Shown here piece after piece: positions 34,821-43,590 of a DNA stretch of 64,000 nucleotides. The notes beneath the pieces were generated by a model. The model did not search any database. It was not told the origin of the DNA and worked only from the letters and a program-made list of their open reading frames with translations. This stretch comes from Autumnicola sp041679265 (GTDB lineage Bacteria; Bacteroidota; Bacteroidia; Flavobacteriales; Flavobacteriaceae): positions 1 to 64,000 of the forward strand of contig NZ_JBGFSM010000003.1 in NCBI RefSeq assembly GCF_041679265.1, read 5' to 3'. The translations under genes were made by a program, and so were the position numbers. Each line of letters starts with the position of its first letter. The first letter of the stretch is position 1.

Positions 34821-36878
34821 ATGCAGGAACCTGATGAAAACCGCTTCAGACACCGCGACCTTAACTGGTTAAGTTTTAATGAAAGGGTTTTACAAGAGGC
34901 CGCAGACAAAATCAATCCGCTTTACGAGCGCATTAAATTTTTGGCAATTTTCTCCTCGAATTTAGATGAATATTTCAGGGTGAGGGTTTCCCAGTTGCGG
35001 CAAATGAAGAGGGTAAAAAAAAGCATTCGTAAAAGACTTGCCCTGCGCCCCAGCAGGATTACCAAACAAATTATTGAGCAGGTAAAAATCCAGCAGGAGA
35101 AATTTGGTGTGCTTTATAAAAAGCAAATAATCCCTGAACTCGCTGCAAACGGAATCCATCTTTTAGATTCTGAACATTTTAATGCCGAACAACAGGAATT
35201 TGCTTCAGAATTCTTCAGCAAAAAAGTAAAAGCCTATTTAAAACCGGTGCTACTGGACCTTCAGGATGAAAATGAATTGTTCCTAGAAAATGCCATATTA
35301 TATTTTCTAATTACTTTTAAAAATGAAAACAAACTGGGAATCGTAAATATTCCTGTAAAAAATTGCGGGAGGTTTGTTCCTTTAAAGGTGGGGGAAAATG
35401 ATAATTTTATTACCTATTTAGATGAAATTGTACGGTTTAAGCTGAAAGAACTTTTTCCGCAGCAGGAAATTACCGGAATATTTGAAATAAAACTTTCCCG
35501 GGATGCCGAGCTTTACATTCATGATATTTATGAAGGGGAACTTTCACAAAAAATATATGACTCCCTGAAACAAAGGACTAAAGGGCAACCCACCCGGTTG
35601 CTTTATGACGCAAATATGCCCCCGGAGGTTCAGAAAAAGCTGAGAAAACTGCTCAATCTCGGCAAAATAGACATGATGCCAGGAGGGAAATATCATAATT
35701 TTAAAGATTTCTTTTCCTTTCCCGATCCTACCGGTAACAAAGAATTACACCTGGAGAAACGGCCTACGATTCCACATAAAAACCTGGACAAAAGCAGGGA
35801 CTATTTCAGGACAATTTCAGAAAAAGACCAGGCGGTGCATTTCCCCTACATGTCTTTTGAATATGTTGAAAATTTTCTTGAACAGGCCGTAAATGATGAA
35901 GAGGTAACCGATATAAAGATCTCTCTCTACCGCGTAGCCGATGAATCCCGGCTTACCTCCTGCCTTTTGCAGGCTCTTGAAAATGGTAAAAAAGTAACCG
36001 TCTTTGTTGAGGCCAAAGCCCGTTTTGATGAAGAAAATAATATAATATGGGGCAGGAAGTTTGAAGAAAAGGGAGCACATGTTATTTACAGTTATCCCAA
36101 AGTAAAAGTTCATTCTAAAATAATGCTCATTAGCCGTTTAGAAAATGGCCATGACAAACATTTTGCCTATATAGGAACGGGAAATTTTAATAGCGAAACC
36201 TCAGAAATTTATTGCGATCACGCCATTTTTACTGCTGAACAGCATATTGCAAAAGAATTAATGCGGCTCTTTAAGGTGTTGGAAGGAGAATTGCTTATTC
36301 CAAGGGAAAAAAATCTCCTTATTTCCCCTTTTTCCACAAGACAGAAGTTCAGCAAACTTATTTATAACGAAATTGAAAATGCCAGGGCAGGTAAAAAAGC
36401 CGGTATTACAGCTAAAATGAACAGCCTGGAAGACAGGGAAATGATCGAACTTCTCTATAAGGCCAGCGCGGCGGGCGTTAAAATCCGGCTACTGGTTAGA
36501 GGCTTTACCTGCCTGATTCCCGGGGTAAAGGGTTTAAGTGAAAATATCTATATTACCAGTATTGTTGATAGTTTTCTGGAGCATGGCCGGATCTATATTT
36601 TTGAAAATGCCGGAGATGAAAAAATTTTCTACGGAAGTGCAGACTGGATGAGCAGAAACCTGGACAGGCGTATTGAAGTGATCTCCCCCGTGATGGACAA
36701 AGAGATCGCTGCAGAATTCAAAGATATACTGAATATTCAGCTGAATGACAATGTAAAAGCGAGGATTCAGGACGTCTGGGAAGATAACAAATATGTACAG
36801 CAGGAAAATGGCGAAAAGGCTAACCGTTCTCAACATGAAATATACAATTACCTAAAAGAAAAACATACTTCATCATGA
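34821..36878 (+). CDS. ppk1: Polyphosphate kinase 1
   Basis: A 685-residue PPK1 that makes polyphosphate from ATP. All four domains appear present: the N-terminal helical domain (RFRHRDLNWLSFNERVLQEA), the head domain, and two phospholipase-D-like catalytic domains. The autophosphorylated His is near residue 431 (KVKVHSKIML), with the second catalytic His near 588 (SFLEHGRIYIF). TGNFNSETSEIYCDHAIFT and YGSADWMSRNLDRRIE are standard. The stop overlaps the next gene start by four bases. Confidence 0.95.
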   Translation: MQEPDENRFRHRDLNWLSFNERVLQEAADKINPLYERIKFLAIFSSNLDEYFRVRVSQLRQMKRVKKSIRKRLALRPSRITKQIIEQVKIQQEKFGVLYKKQIIPELAANGIHLLDSEHFNAEQQEFASEFFSKKVKAYLKPVLLDLQDENELFLENAILYFLITFKNENKLGIVNIPVKNCGRFVPLKVGENDNFITYLDEIVRFKLKELFPQQEITGIFEIKLSRDAELYIHDIYEGELSQKIYDSLKQRTKGQPTRLLYDANMPPEVQKKLRKLLNLGKIDMMPGGKYHNFKDFFSFPDPTGNKELHLEKRPTIPHKNLDKSRDYFRTISEKDQAVHFPYMSFEYVENFLEQAVNDEEVTDIKISLYRVADESRLTSCLLQALENGKKVTVFVEAKARFDEENNIIWGRKFEEKGAHVIYSYPKVKVHSKIMLISRLENGHDKHFAYIGTGNFNSETSEIYCDHAIFTAEQHIAKELMRLFKVLEGELLIPREKNLLISPFSTRQKFSKLIYNEIENARAGKKAGITAKMNSLEDREMIELLYKASAAGVKIRLLVRGFTCLIPGVKGLSENIYITSIVDSFLEHGRIYIFENAGDEKIFYGSADWMSRNLDRRIEVISPVMDKEIAAEFKDILNIQLNDNVKARIQDVWEDNKYVQQENGEKANRSQHEIYNYLKEKHTSS

Positions 36879-37726
36879 AATCTATAAGAATTGGCGGCGT
36901 ACCAGAACATTTTAATCTTCCCTGGCATTTGTGCATAGAAGAAAATGAATTTAATAAAGAAGAAATCAATGTGATCTGGAAAGATTTTCCTGATGGAACC
37001 GGGGCCATGAACCAGGCTTTGCGTTCGGGGGAAATTGATGCCGCGGTTATTTTAACCGAAGGCGTTACCCGGGATATCATTAACGGGAATCCGGCTAAAA
37101 TTGTTCAAAATTACATTGGTTCGCCTTTGGTATGGGGAATTCATGTTGCGGCAGATTCTAAGTACAAAAATTTGGAAGATCTTAGAAATACCAAGGCTGC
37201 GATTAGCAGAGAGGGTTCAGGTTCCCAGCTTATGGCCTACGTTAATGCACAAAATAACGGCTGGAATATCGAAGATTTAAAATTTAAAATTGTTACCGAT
37301 GTAGAAGGCGCTGTAAAATCCCTAAAAGAAGACAAAGCGCAGTATTTTATGTGGGAGCATTTTACTACAAAACCATTGGTAGACAACCACACCTTTAGGC
37401 TGATAGCCGATTGCCCCACGCCCTGGCCCTGTTTCGTGATAGCGGTAAGGGAGGAAGTACTAAAGTATAATGCTGAGCGTATCCAGAAAATGCTGGAAAT
37501 TTTAAATACCAAAACCAGCACTTTTAAAAATATTCCTGAAATTGATAAAATTCTTGCTGAAAGATATGATCAAAAAATTGAAGATATAAGGAACTGGCTT
37601 AAAATTACTTCCTGGAGTGACAGCCAGTTGAGGGAAAATGAACTTGATGAAGTACAGGAAAAATTGCGACAGTTAAAACTTATTCCAAAAAAAGTGCGGA
37701 ATTCAGAAATTCTTCATAGTTTGTAA
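36875..37726 (+). CDS. Soluble periplasmic-binding-protein-like protein
   Basis: A 283-residue type II substrate-binding-fold protein (NMT1/ABC-nitrate-taurine binding-like), with IRIGGVPEHFNLPWHLCIEE at the start, FPDGTGAMNQALRSGEIDAAVIL, LVWGIHVAADSKYKNLEDL, and AISREGSGSQLMAYVNAQ. It lacks a signal peptide or lipobox, so it should be cytosolic. No permease or ATPase is near. It starts in the stop of ppk1 (ATGA). Ligand unknown. Confidence 0.72.
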   Translation: MKSIRIGGVPEHFNLPWHLCIEENEFNKEEINVIWKDFPDGTGAMNQALRSGEIDAAVILTEGVTRDIINGNPAKIVQNYIGSPLVWGIHVAADSKYKNLEDLRNTKAAISREGSGSQLMAYVNAQNNGWNIEDLKFKIVTDVEGAVKSLKEDKAQYFMWEHFTTKPLVDNHTFRLIADCPTPWPCFVIAVREEVLKYNAERIQKMLEILNTKTSTFKNIPEIDKILAERYDQKIEDIRNWLKITSWSDSQLRENELDEVQEKLRQLKLIPKKVRNSEILHSL

Positions 37727-37749
37727 GCTGTAATTCATCAATCAAAAAC

Positions 37750-38331
37750 ATGAAAAAACCTATTTTATTGCTGGCATTGCTATGCCTTGGAATTTCTGCT
37801 GCCGCACAGGAAACAGAAGATGCTTCTTCTACATTAGAAACAAGAGACACCGCCCAAAATGAATTAAGCATTGGCGCTTTTAACCTGGTAGCATTTGGCG
37901 CAGTGGACCTCGCCTATGAACGAATAATAAATGAGAATTCAACCTGGTCTGGCGAATTATTTTTTCTTGCCCTGAACAAAGATAATGAGGATGATGGCGA
38001 CCCGTTTTATAAAAAGTTTTCGCTTACCGGGAAATATAAATATTTCTTCAGTTCAAACTATGCACGTGGATTCTATATTCATGGTTTTGGAATGCTCTCC
38101 AGTGGCGAGTATAATGAGTATGATTACATTTATGATGAGAATGGATATATGTTAGGTGATGTAGACCACAACTATACAGATTTTGCCATTGGTTTTGGCC
38201 TTGGGGGAAAATTTGTGGCTCCCGGAGGCTTTTTCCTTGATTTAAGCGCCGGGATTGGAAGGAATCTTCTAAGCGAAGATTCTCCCATTGTTGTGGGACA
38301 GTTTAATGTAAATCTTGGCTTTAGGTTTTAA
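37750..38331 (+). CDS. Outer-membrane barrel-like protein
   Basis: A 193-residue secreted protein with signal peptide MKKPILLLALLCLGISAAAQ. The mature part has alternating beta strands (NLVAFGAVDLAYERIINENS, GKYKYFFSS, GFGLGGKFVAPGGFFLDLS) and ends in FNVNLGFRF, a terminal beta-signal. It resembles DUF3575-type barrels. It is 23 bases after the binding-like protein gene, so it may belong to the same transcript. Function unknown. Confidence 0.68.
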   Translation: MKKPILLLALLCLGISAAAQETEDASSTLETRDTAQNELSIGAFNLVAFGAVDLAYERIINENSTWSGELFFLALNKDNEDDGDPFYKKFSLTGKYKYFFSSNYARGFYIHGFGMLSSGEYNEYDYIYDENGYMLGDVDHNYTDFAIGFGLGGKFVAPGGFFLDLSAGIGRNLLSEDSPIVVGQFNVNLGFRF

Positions 38332-38389
38332 TCTACTGCTAAGGTTTTCGCAAAATCTTAATTACTAACTATACCAATCATTATTCATC

Positions 38390-38818
38390 ATGCCAAGAAT
38401 TATTCAGAAACTAGTTGTAATAATATTTATACTTTTTTCTTTCCAGACCATGCAATCTCAGGTGAGTATTGCATATTTTGGAAATTCCAATCTCTCTAAA
38501 ATAGGAGTTGGATATGATTTTAATGAAAAATTATGGGCAGATTTCAGGGTATATTCTGGAACTTCAATCAGCGGATTTACGCCTGAAGTAGTTTTGAACT
38601 ATAATTATTTGAGAAAGGAAAATTACAAAACTTATTTTGGAGGTGGTTTTGTGCTGAATTATTTTAACGGAATAGTGGCGCAGATTGGAGCCCAGATAAT
38701 GCCTCTCAACAATTTAAAGAACTTTTCTTTGCACCTGGAATTCCAGCCATTATACGAAGTAGAAAGGGAAGAAGTTTATTTAAATGGTTTCTGGGGAATC
38801 CGGTACAAATTCAACTAA
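38390..38818 (+). CDS. Small secreted barrel-like protein
   Basis: A 142-residue protein with a signal peptide (about residues 1-25, ending before SIAYFGN). The rest is Tyr/Phe-rich with regular beta strands and ends in FWGIRYKFN. It is probably a small outer-membrane barrel or a partner of the preceding protein. Family not recognised. It follows the previous barrel gene by 58 bases. Confidence 0.6.
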   Translation: MPRIIQKLVVIIFILFSFQTMQSQVSIAYFGNSNLSKIGVGYDFNEKLWADFRVYSGTSISGFTPEVVLNYNYLRKENYKTYFGGGFVLNYFNGIVAQIGAQIMPLNNLKNFSLHLEFQPLYEVEREEVYLNGFWGIRYKFN

Positions 38819-38909
38819 ACAAAACCTTACAATTAACTTTTTAAGCATTTAATTCAAGATTTTCTTAATTGAAGAAAAATCCTAAATGCCGGAATGGCAA
38901 TTTTTCCGC

Positions 38910-39575
38910 TTACCAGTCTATGGGTTGCTTCCCTTTGTCTTTAAGGTACTCATTGGTTTTGCTGAAGTGTTTATTGCCAAACCAGTAACCCCGATTGGCA
39001 CTTAATGGCGAAGGGTGCCCGCTGGTAAGGATCAGGTGTTTGGAAGCGTCTATTTTTTTAGCTTTCTTCTTGGCATAACCTCCCCATAACAGAAATACCA
39101 CGTTTTCTTTGTCTGCGGAAATGAATTCTATCACTCTGTCTGTAAATTGTTCCCAGCCTTTGTTCTGGTGAGATCCTGCCTGGTGTGCCCTAACCGTTAA
39201 AGTAGCGTTTAAAAGCAAAACGCCCTGTTTTGCCCATCTTTCCAGGTTGCCATTATCAGGTACGGGTTTCCCGAGGTCATCCTCAATTTCCCTGAAGATA
39301 TTTACCAGCGAAGGAGGCACGGCAACATTTTCTTTTACAGAAAAACAAAGGCCGTGGGCCTGGTTTACCCCGTGATATGGATCCTGTCCCAGGATCACCA
39401 CTTTGGTATTTTCAAAGGTGGAATATTCAAATGCCGAAAAAATATTTTTACCTGCCGGGAAACATTTATAATTGGCATATTCATCTTTAACAAATGCCAC
39501 AAGGTTTTGAAAATAAGGCTTTTCAAACTCTTGCTCTAATTCTCTTTTCCAGCTGGGATGTATTTCTACCTTCAT
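38910..39575 (-). CDS. ung: Uracil-DNA glycosylase
   Basis: A 221-residue family 1 UDG that removes uracil from DNA. Motifs are VVILGQDPYHGVNQAHGLCFSV with the catalytic Asp and the pyrimidine-stacking Phe region, and HLILTSGHPSPLSANRG with the catalytic His. The ATG at 39575 gives the family start MKVEIHPSWKREL. A TTG at 39599 would extend it by eight residues but falls inside the leader, between two promoter boxes, and is rejected. Confidence 0.94.
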   Translation of the reverse strand: MKVEIHPSWKRELEQEFEKPYFQNLVAFVKDEYANYKCFPAGKNIFSAFEYSTFENTKVVILGQDPYHGVNQAHGLCFSVKENVAVPPSLVNIFREIEDDLGKPVPDNGNLERWAKQGVLLLNATLTVRAHQAGSHQNKGWEQFTDRVIEFISADKENVVFLLWGGYAKKKAKKIDASKHLILTSGHPSPLSANRGYWFGNKHFSKTNEYLKDKGKQPIDW

Positions 39576-39585
39576 TATAATTGAG

Positions 39586-39593
39586 TAAATTTG
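39586..39593 (+). promoter_or_regulatory. Candidate -7 box (TAAATTTG) for mutS2
   Basis: TAAATTTG fits TAnnTTTG and lies 29 bases before the ATG at 39623. It interleaves with the ung promoter on the other strand. Confidence 0.45.
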
Positions 39594-39601
39594 CAACACC
39601 T

Positions 39602-39609
39602 CAAAAGTA
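39602..39609 (-). promoter_or_regulatory. Candidate -7 box (TACTTTTG) for ung
   Basis: The minus-strand TACTTTTG fits TAnnTTTG and lies 26 bases before the ung ATG at 39575. Confidence 0.4.
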
Positions 39610-39622
39610 GGGAAAAATTACT

Positions 39623-41806
39623 ATGATAAAAATTGCACCAAAGAGCCTTATTGATCTTGAATTCCCTGTAGTTCGCGAACAAATCAGCGAACTTTGCGTT
39701 ACGGGAATGGGAAAAGAAAAGGCACTGGAAATAACACCATTTTCAACTTATAAAAAGACCTATTTCGGCCTTAACCAAACTAATGAATACGTGAAATCCA
39801 AAACCCAGGAAAGCCCAATTCCAAATCATGGTTTTGACAGTATTCAGCAGGAAATAAAATTACTCAAAATAGAAGATACCGTTCTGGAAGTGGGAGGCTT
39901 CAGGAAAATAAGTTCAATTTCAGAGACTGTAAATACCCAGTTGCGTTATTTCAGGAAGTTTAAGGAGGTTTATCCTTCGCTTTATCAAACCACTTCAGAA
40001 GTAGAATATACCCCCGAGATTATTGAAAAAGTTGGGCAGGTTATAGATAAATATGGCGAGTTAAAAGATGATGCTTCTCCCCTTCTTCAAAACATCAGGC
40101 GGTCCATAAATTCTGTAAAAGGGAAAATTAATTCCAGTTTCAGCTCTGCCCTTACCACTTATGCTGGCTATGGTTATTTAGATGAAATACGGGAAAGCGT
40201 GGTAGAAAATGTTCGTGTTCTTGCCGTAAAAGCCATGTATAGGAGAAAGGTAAAAGGCGGAATTATGGGCAATTCCAAAACCGGGAGTATAGTTTACATC
40301 CAGCCGGAATCTACTTTTCAGTTTACGCGGGAGCTAAATAATCTTCATTATGAGGAAAAGGAAGAAATTAACAGGATTCTGAAAGAACTTACTAATTTCC
40401 TCAGGCCGTACAGGAAATTATTAATTGATTACCAGGAACTGCTGAGTGAAATCGATGTTATTGCCGCCAAGGCCAAATATGCTGATAAAATTAATGGCAT
40501 CTTACCGAAAATTTCAGAAAATAAAGAGGTTCAGCTAAAAGAAGCTTACCATCCCCTGCTGTTGCTTTCCAACAAAAGAACCGGTAAGAAAACTTTTCCG
40601 CAGACCATAGAAATGGCTGCAGATAACCGCATTATTGTAATTTCCGGGCCCAATGCCGGCGGGAAAAGTATTACACTTAAAACGGTTGGCCTGCTGCAGG
40701 TAATGCTGCAAAGCGGGATCCTGGTGCCTGTGCACGAATACAGCCGCATGTGCTTTTTTGATAAAATCCTTACCGATATTGGCGATAACCAGTCAATTGA
40801 AAATCATCTGAGTACCTATAGCTACCGGCTCAAAAACATGAAAAAATTTCTTCGGAAATGTGACGAAAATACGCTTTTCCTGATTGATGAATTTGGTACC
40901 GGAAGTGATCCTGAGTTAGGCGGGGCTTTAGCGGAAACCTTTCTGGAAGTTTTTTATGAAAAAGAATCCTATGGGATCCTTACCACGCATTACGCGAACC
41001 TGAAGAAACTGGCTGGAGAATTGCCAAATATGAGCAACGCCAATATGCTTTTTGATTCCAACAGCCTGGAACCAATGTTTAAGCTGCAGGTGGGGGAAGC
41101 GGGAAGTTCGTTTACTTTTGAAGTCGCGCAAAAAAACGGCATTCCCTATAGCCTTATTAACCGTTCCAAGAAAAAAGTGGAAAGAGGAAAAATCAGGTTT
41201 GATAAAAGCATTGCTAAACTTCAGCAGGAACGGTCTAAATTACAAAAAACCACCGATTCCCTTAAAACCAAGGAAGTAAGGGCCGCCCAGGAAAAAGAGA
41301 AATTGGAGGAAGTTAACAGCAGGGTTCAGCAAAAGCTGGAAAGTTACCAGGAATTGTATGACGCCAACCAGCGACTTATTTACCTGGGCCAGAAAATAAA
41401 TGATATAAGTGAAAAATACTTCAACGATAAGAAGAAAAAGGAATTGATTGGAGAATTTTTGAAACTGGTGGAAATTGAAAATTCCAAGCGCAAAAAAGAA
41501 TCAGCCAGGCAGCGCAGGGCGAAGAAGGCACAGGAAAAGCAGCTTCAGCAAGAAGTGGCGAAAAAAATTGAGCCCATAAGGAAGCAAAAAAAAGAAGAGA
41601 AAGAAAAGCAAAAAATAGCTGAACAAAAGGAAGCCAGTAAGCCCAAAGCAACTTTAAGAATTGGAGACCGGGTAAGGCTTGAGGATAGCAAAAGTGTGGG
41701 AACCCTTGATAAGATTGAGAAAGGCAAAGGAATTGTTAATTACGGGATGTTCACCACATCTGTAGATATAACTCAACTGGAACTGGTGCAGGCAATGAAA
41801 AAATGA
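39623..41806 (+). CDS. MutS2-family ATPase without Smr domain
   Basis: A 727-residue MutS-superfamily ATPase. The core and lever helices (residues 1-330) are followed by Walker A GPNAGGKSITLKTVG (from residue 342), DIGDNQSIENHLSTYSYRL, and Walker B LFLIDEFGTGSDPELGGAL. Residues 520-680 form a long, Lys/Glu-rich coiled coil. The C-terminus (LRIGDRVRLEDSKSVGTLD) is the KOW-like segment that in full MutS2 precedes the Smr nuclease, but the Smr domain is absent. MutS2 acts on branched DNA or collided ribosomes rather than mismatches. Confidence 0.85.
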   Translation: MIKIAPKSLIDLEFPVVREQISELCVTGMGKEKALEITPFSTYKKTYFGLNQTNEYVKSKTQESPIPNHGFDSIQQEIKLLKIEDTVLEVGGFRKISSISETVNTQLRYFRKFKEVYPSLYQTTSEVEYTPEIIEKVGQVIDKYGELKDDASPLLQNIRRSINSVKGKINSSFSSALTTYAGYGYLDEIRESVVENVRVLAVKAMYRRKVKGGIMGNSKTGSIVYIQPESTFQFTRELNNLHYEEKEEINRILKELTNFLRPYRKLLIDYQELLSEIDVIAAKAKYADKINGILPKISENKEVQLKEAYHPLLLLSNKRTGKKTFPQTIEMAADNRIIVISGPNAGGKSITLKTVGLLQVMLQSGILVPVHEYSRMCFFDKILTDIGDNQSIENHLSTYSYRLKNMKKFLRKCDENTLFLIDEFGTGSDPELGGALAETFLEVFYEKESYGILTTHYANLKKLAGELPNMSNANMLFDSNSLEPMFKLQVGEAGSSFTFEVAQKNGIPYSLINRSKKKVERGKIRFDKSIAKLQQERSKLQKTTDSLKTKEVRAAQEKEKLEEVNSRVQQKLESYQELYDANQRLIYLGQKINDISEKYFNDKKKKELIGEFLKLVEIENSKRKKESARQRRAKKAQEKQLQQEVAKKIEPIRKQKKEEKEKQKIAEQKEASKPKATLRIGDRVRLEDSKSVGTLDKIEKGKGIVNYGMFTTSVDITQLELVQAMKK

Positions 41807-41810
41807 TACT

Positions 41811-42218
41811 ATGGAAGAAGGAAAAAAAATTGTGCTTTTTGACGGGGTTTGTAATCTTTGCGACGGCGCGGTGAACTTTATCATTAAACATGATAAAAAA
41901 GATGTCTTCAGGTTTGCTTCCCTACAGAGCGAAACCGGCAAAAAGCTGGTAGCAGAAAGAGGATTGAACCCGGAGGCCATAGATTCTGTAATTCTTATTG
42001 AACCTGGCGTGGCGTGGTACAGGAAGTCTACCGCCGCGCTGGAAATTTCCCGCGATCTTTCAGGAGGCTATTCTTTATTGAAAAACTTTTTAGGGCTACC
42101 TGAAGGTTTTCGCGACATGGTTTATGACCTTATCGCCAATAATCGCTACAAATGGTTCGGGAAAAAAGAAAGCTGCATGATCCCTACTCCGGAGTTAAAA
42201 TCTAAATTTTTGGATTAG
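41811..42218 (+). CDS. DCC family thiol-disulfide oxidoreductase (DUF393)
   Basis: A 135-residue DCC protein. It begins with VLFDGVCNLCDGAVNFIIKHD, where Asp11 and Cys14-x2-Cys17 form the DxxCxxC motif that names the family. The rest has a thioredoxin-like pattern (FASLQSETGKKLVAE). It is four bases after mutS2, so possibly co-transcribed. The last 17 bases overlap the opposing symporter gene. Confidence 0.85.
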   Translation: MEEGKKIVLFDGVCNLCDGAVNFIIKHDKKDVFRFASLQSETGKKLVAERGLNPEAIDSVILIEPGVAWYRKSTAALEISRDLSGGYSLLKNFLGLPEGFRDMVYDLIANNRYKWFGKKESCMIPTPELKSKFLD

Positions 42219-43569
42219 AACCTGAATTTTTTTCTGTTGAAGCTGAAGTATTGGTAGTTTCTACCTCTTCTTCATAATAATTATCGTCCCATTCCTTTAC
42301 ATTTGGCTCACCCATTTTATCTACAGATTTGGCCACCATCAGGGCAACAGCGGCATCCCCGGTAACATTTACCGTGGTCCTGCACATATCCAGTGGCCTG
42401 TCTACGGCAAAAATCAGCGCCAGGCCTGCTTCAGGGATTCCCGCCTGGGCCAGTACAATTACCAGCATAACCATTCCTGCACCCGGCACCGCTGCACTAC
42501 CAATAGATGCGAGTGTGGCGGTGGCAATAATCCCCAGCTGGGCGCCTATAGTAAGATCTATCCCAAAGGCCTGTGCAATAAATACAGCCGCAACAGCCTG
42601 GTAGAGGCTGGTCCCATCCATATTAATAGTGGCACCAATGGGGAGGACAAAACTGGTCACTTCCCGGTGAACACCCATATGCTCCTCTACCCTTTCCATA
42701 GTTACCGGTAAAGTGGCTGCACTGGAACTGGTGGAAAATGCCAGCAACTGGGCCGGGGCTATCCCGTTAATAAAAAAAGAAGGAGTGTTTTTGGTGAAAA
42801 TCCAAACCAGCAAAACATAAACCCCAATCATTAAAGCCAGGCCAATTAGCACGGTTAATGCATACATGGCAAGTGCCGCAAACAGGTCGGCACTGGGAGA
42901 TTCCACCACTAAAGCGGCAAGCAGGGCAAAAACACCATACGGTGCCGCAAGCATGATAATATCTATCATTTTCAGGATTACTTCATTAAATCCATCAAAG
43001 AAATCCTTTACCGGTTTTGCTGTTTTTTCGGGGATGAGTATCAGTCCTATTCCGAAGAAAATGGCAAAAAAGATTACCTGTAGCATATTGGCATTATCCC
43101 CCGCCGCGGCAAAAATATTGCTGGGTACGAGGTCTTCTAAAGCCTGCAAAGGGCCGGACTCCCGTTGTTTTGCAGCATTAAGCTGGACTCCCGAGGCATC
43201 ACCTTCATAACTTGCCAGAAGATCCTCTCGGGTATCCTGTGAAATAGAACCACCCGGATTGATTAGATTCACCATTACCAGCCCAATGGAAACTGCAATA
43301 ACTGTGGTAATAATATAAGTTGCAATAGTCCTGGTGCCCATTTTAGAAAGTTTGGAAATATCTTTTAAATCTGATATTCCTTTAATAAGGGAAGCCAGGA
43401 TAAGCGGCACTGCGATAAGTTTAAGCGCATTTATAAAAATATTGCCAAAAGGTTTAATCCAGTCGCTTACAAATTCCGGTCCCCAGCTAAAATTGGTGAG
43501 GACAAGTGCAAATACAACCCCGGCAACCATTCCTAACAAAATCTGCCAATGCAGTGCAAGTTTCTTCAT
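42202..43569 (-). CDS. Dicarboxylate/amino acid:cation symporter
   Basis: A 455-residue DAACS-family transporter (GltP/DctA-like), about eight helices with two re-entrant loops. The serine-rich loop LLAFSTSSSAATLPVTM and the helix-7 motif PIGATINMDGTSLYQAVAAVF are both intact, as is the helix-8 segment VDRPLDMCRTTVNVTGDAAV. It imports glutamate, aspartate or C4-dicarboxylates with Na+ or H+. It follows aroC by 21 bases on the same strand. Its 3' end overlaps the DCC gene. Confidence 0.9.
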   Translation of the reverse strand: MKKLALHWQILLGMVAGVVFALVLTNFSWGPEFVSDWIKPFGNIFINALKLIAVPLILASLIKGISDLKDISKLSKMGTRTIATYIITTVIAVSIGLVMVNLINPGGSISQDTREDLLASYEGDASGVQLNAAKQRESGPLQALEDLVPSNIFAAAGDNANMLQVIFFAIFFGIGLILIPEKTAKPVKDFFDGFNEVILKMIDIIMLAAPYGVFALLAALVVESPSADLFAALAMYALTVLIGLALMIGVYVLLVWIFTKNTPSFFINGIAPAQLLAFSTSSSAATLPVTMERVEEHMGVHREVTSFVLPIGATINMDGTSLYQAVAAVFIAQAFGIDLTIGAQLGIIATATLASIGSAAVPGAGMVMLVIVLAQAGIPEAGLALIFAVDRPLDMCRTTVNVTGDAAVALMVAKSVDKMGEPNVKEWDDNYYEEEVETTNTSASTEKNSGSNPKI

Positions 43570-43590
43570 AGTAGAGCGTTATCTATAATT

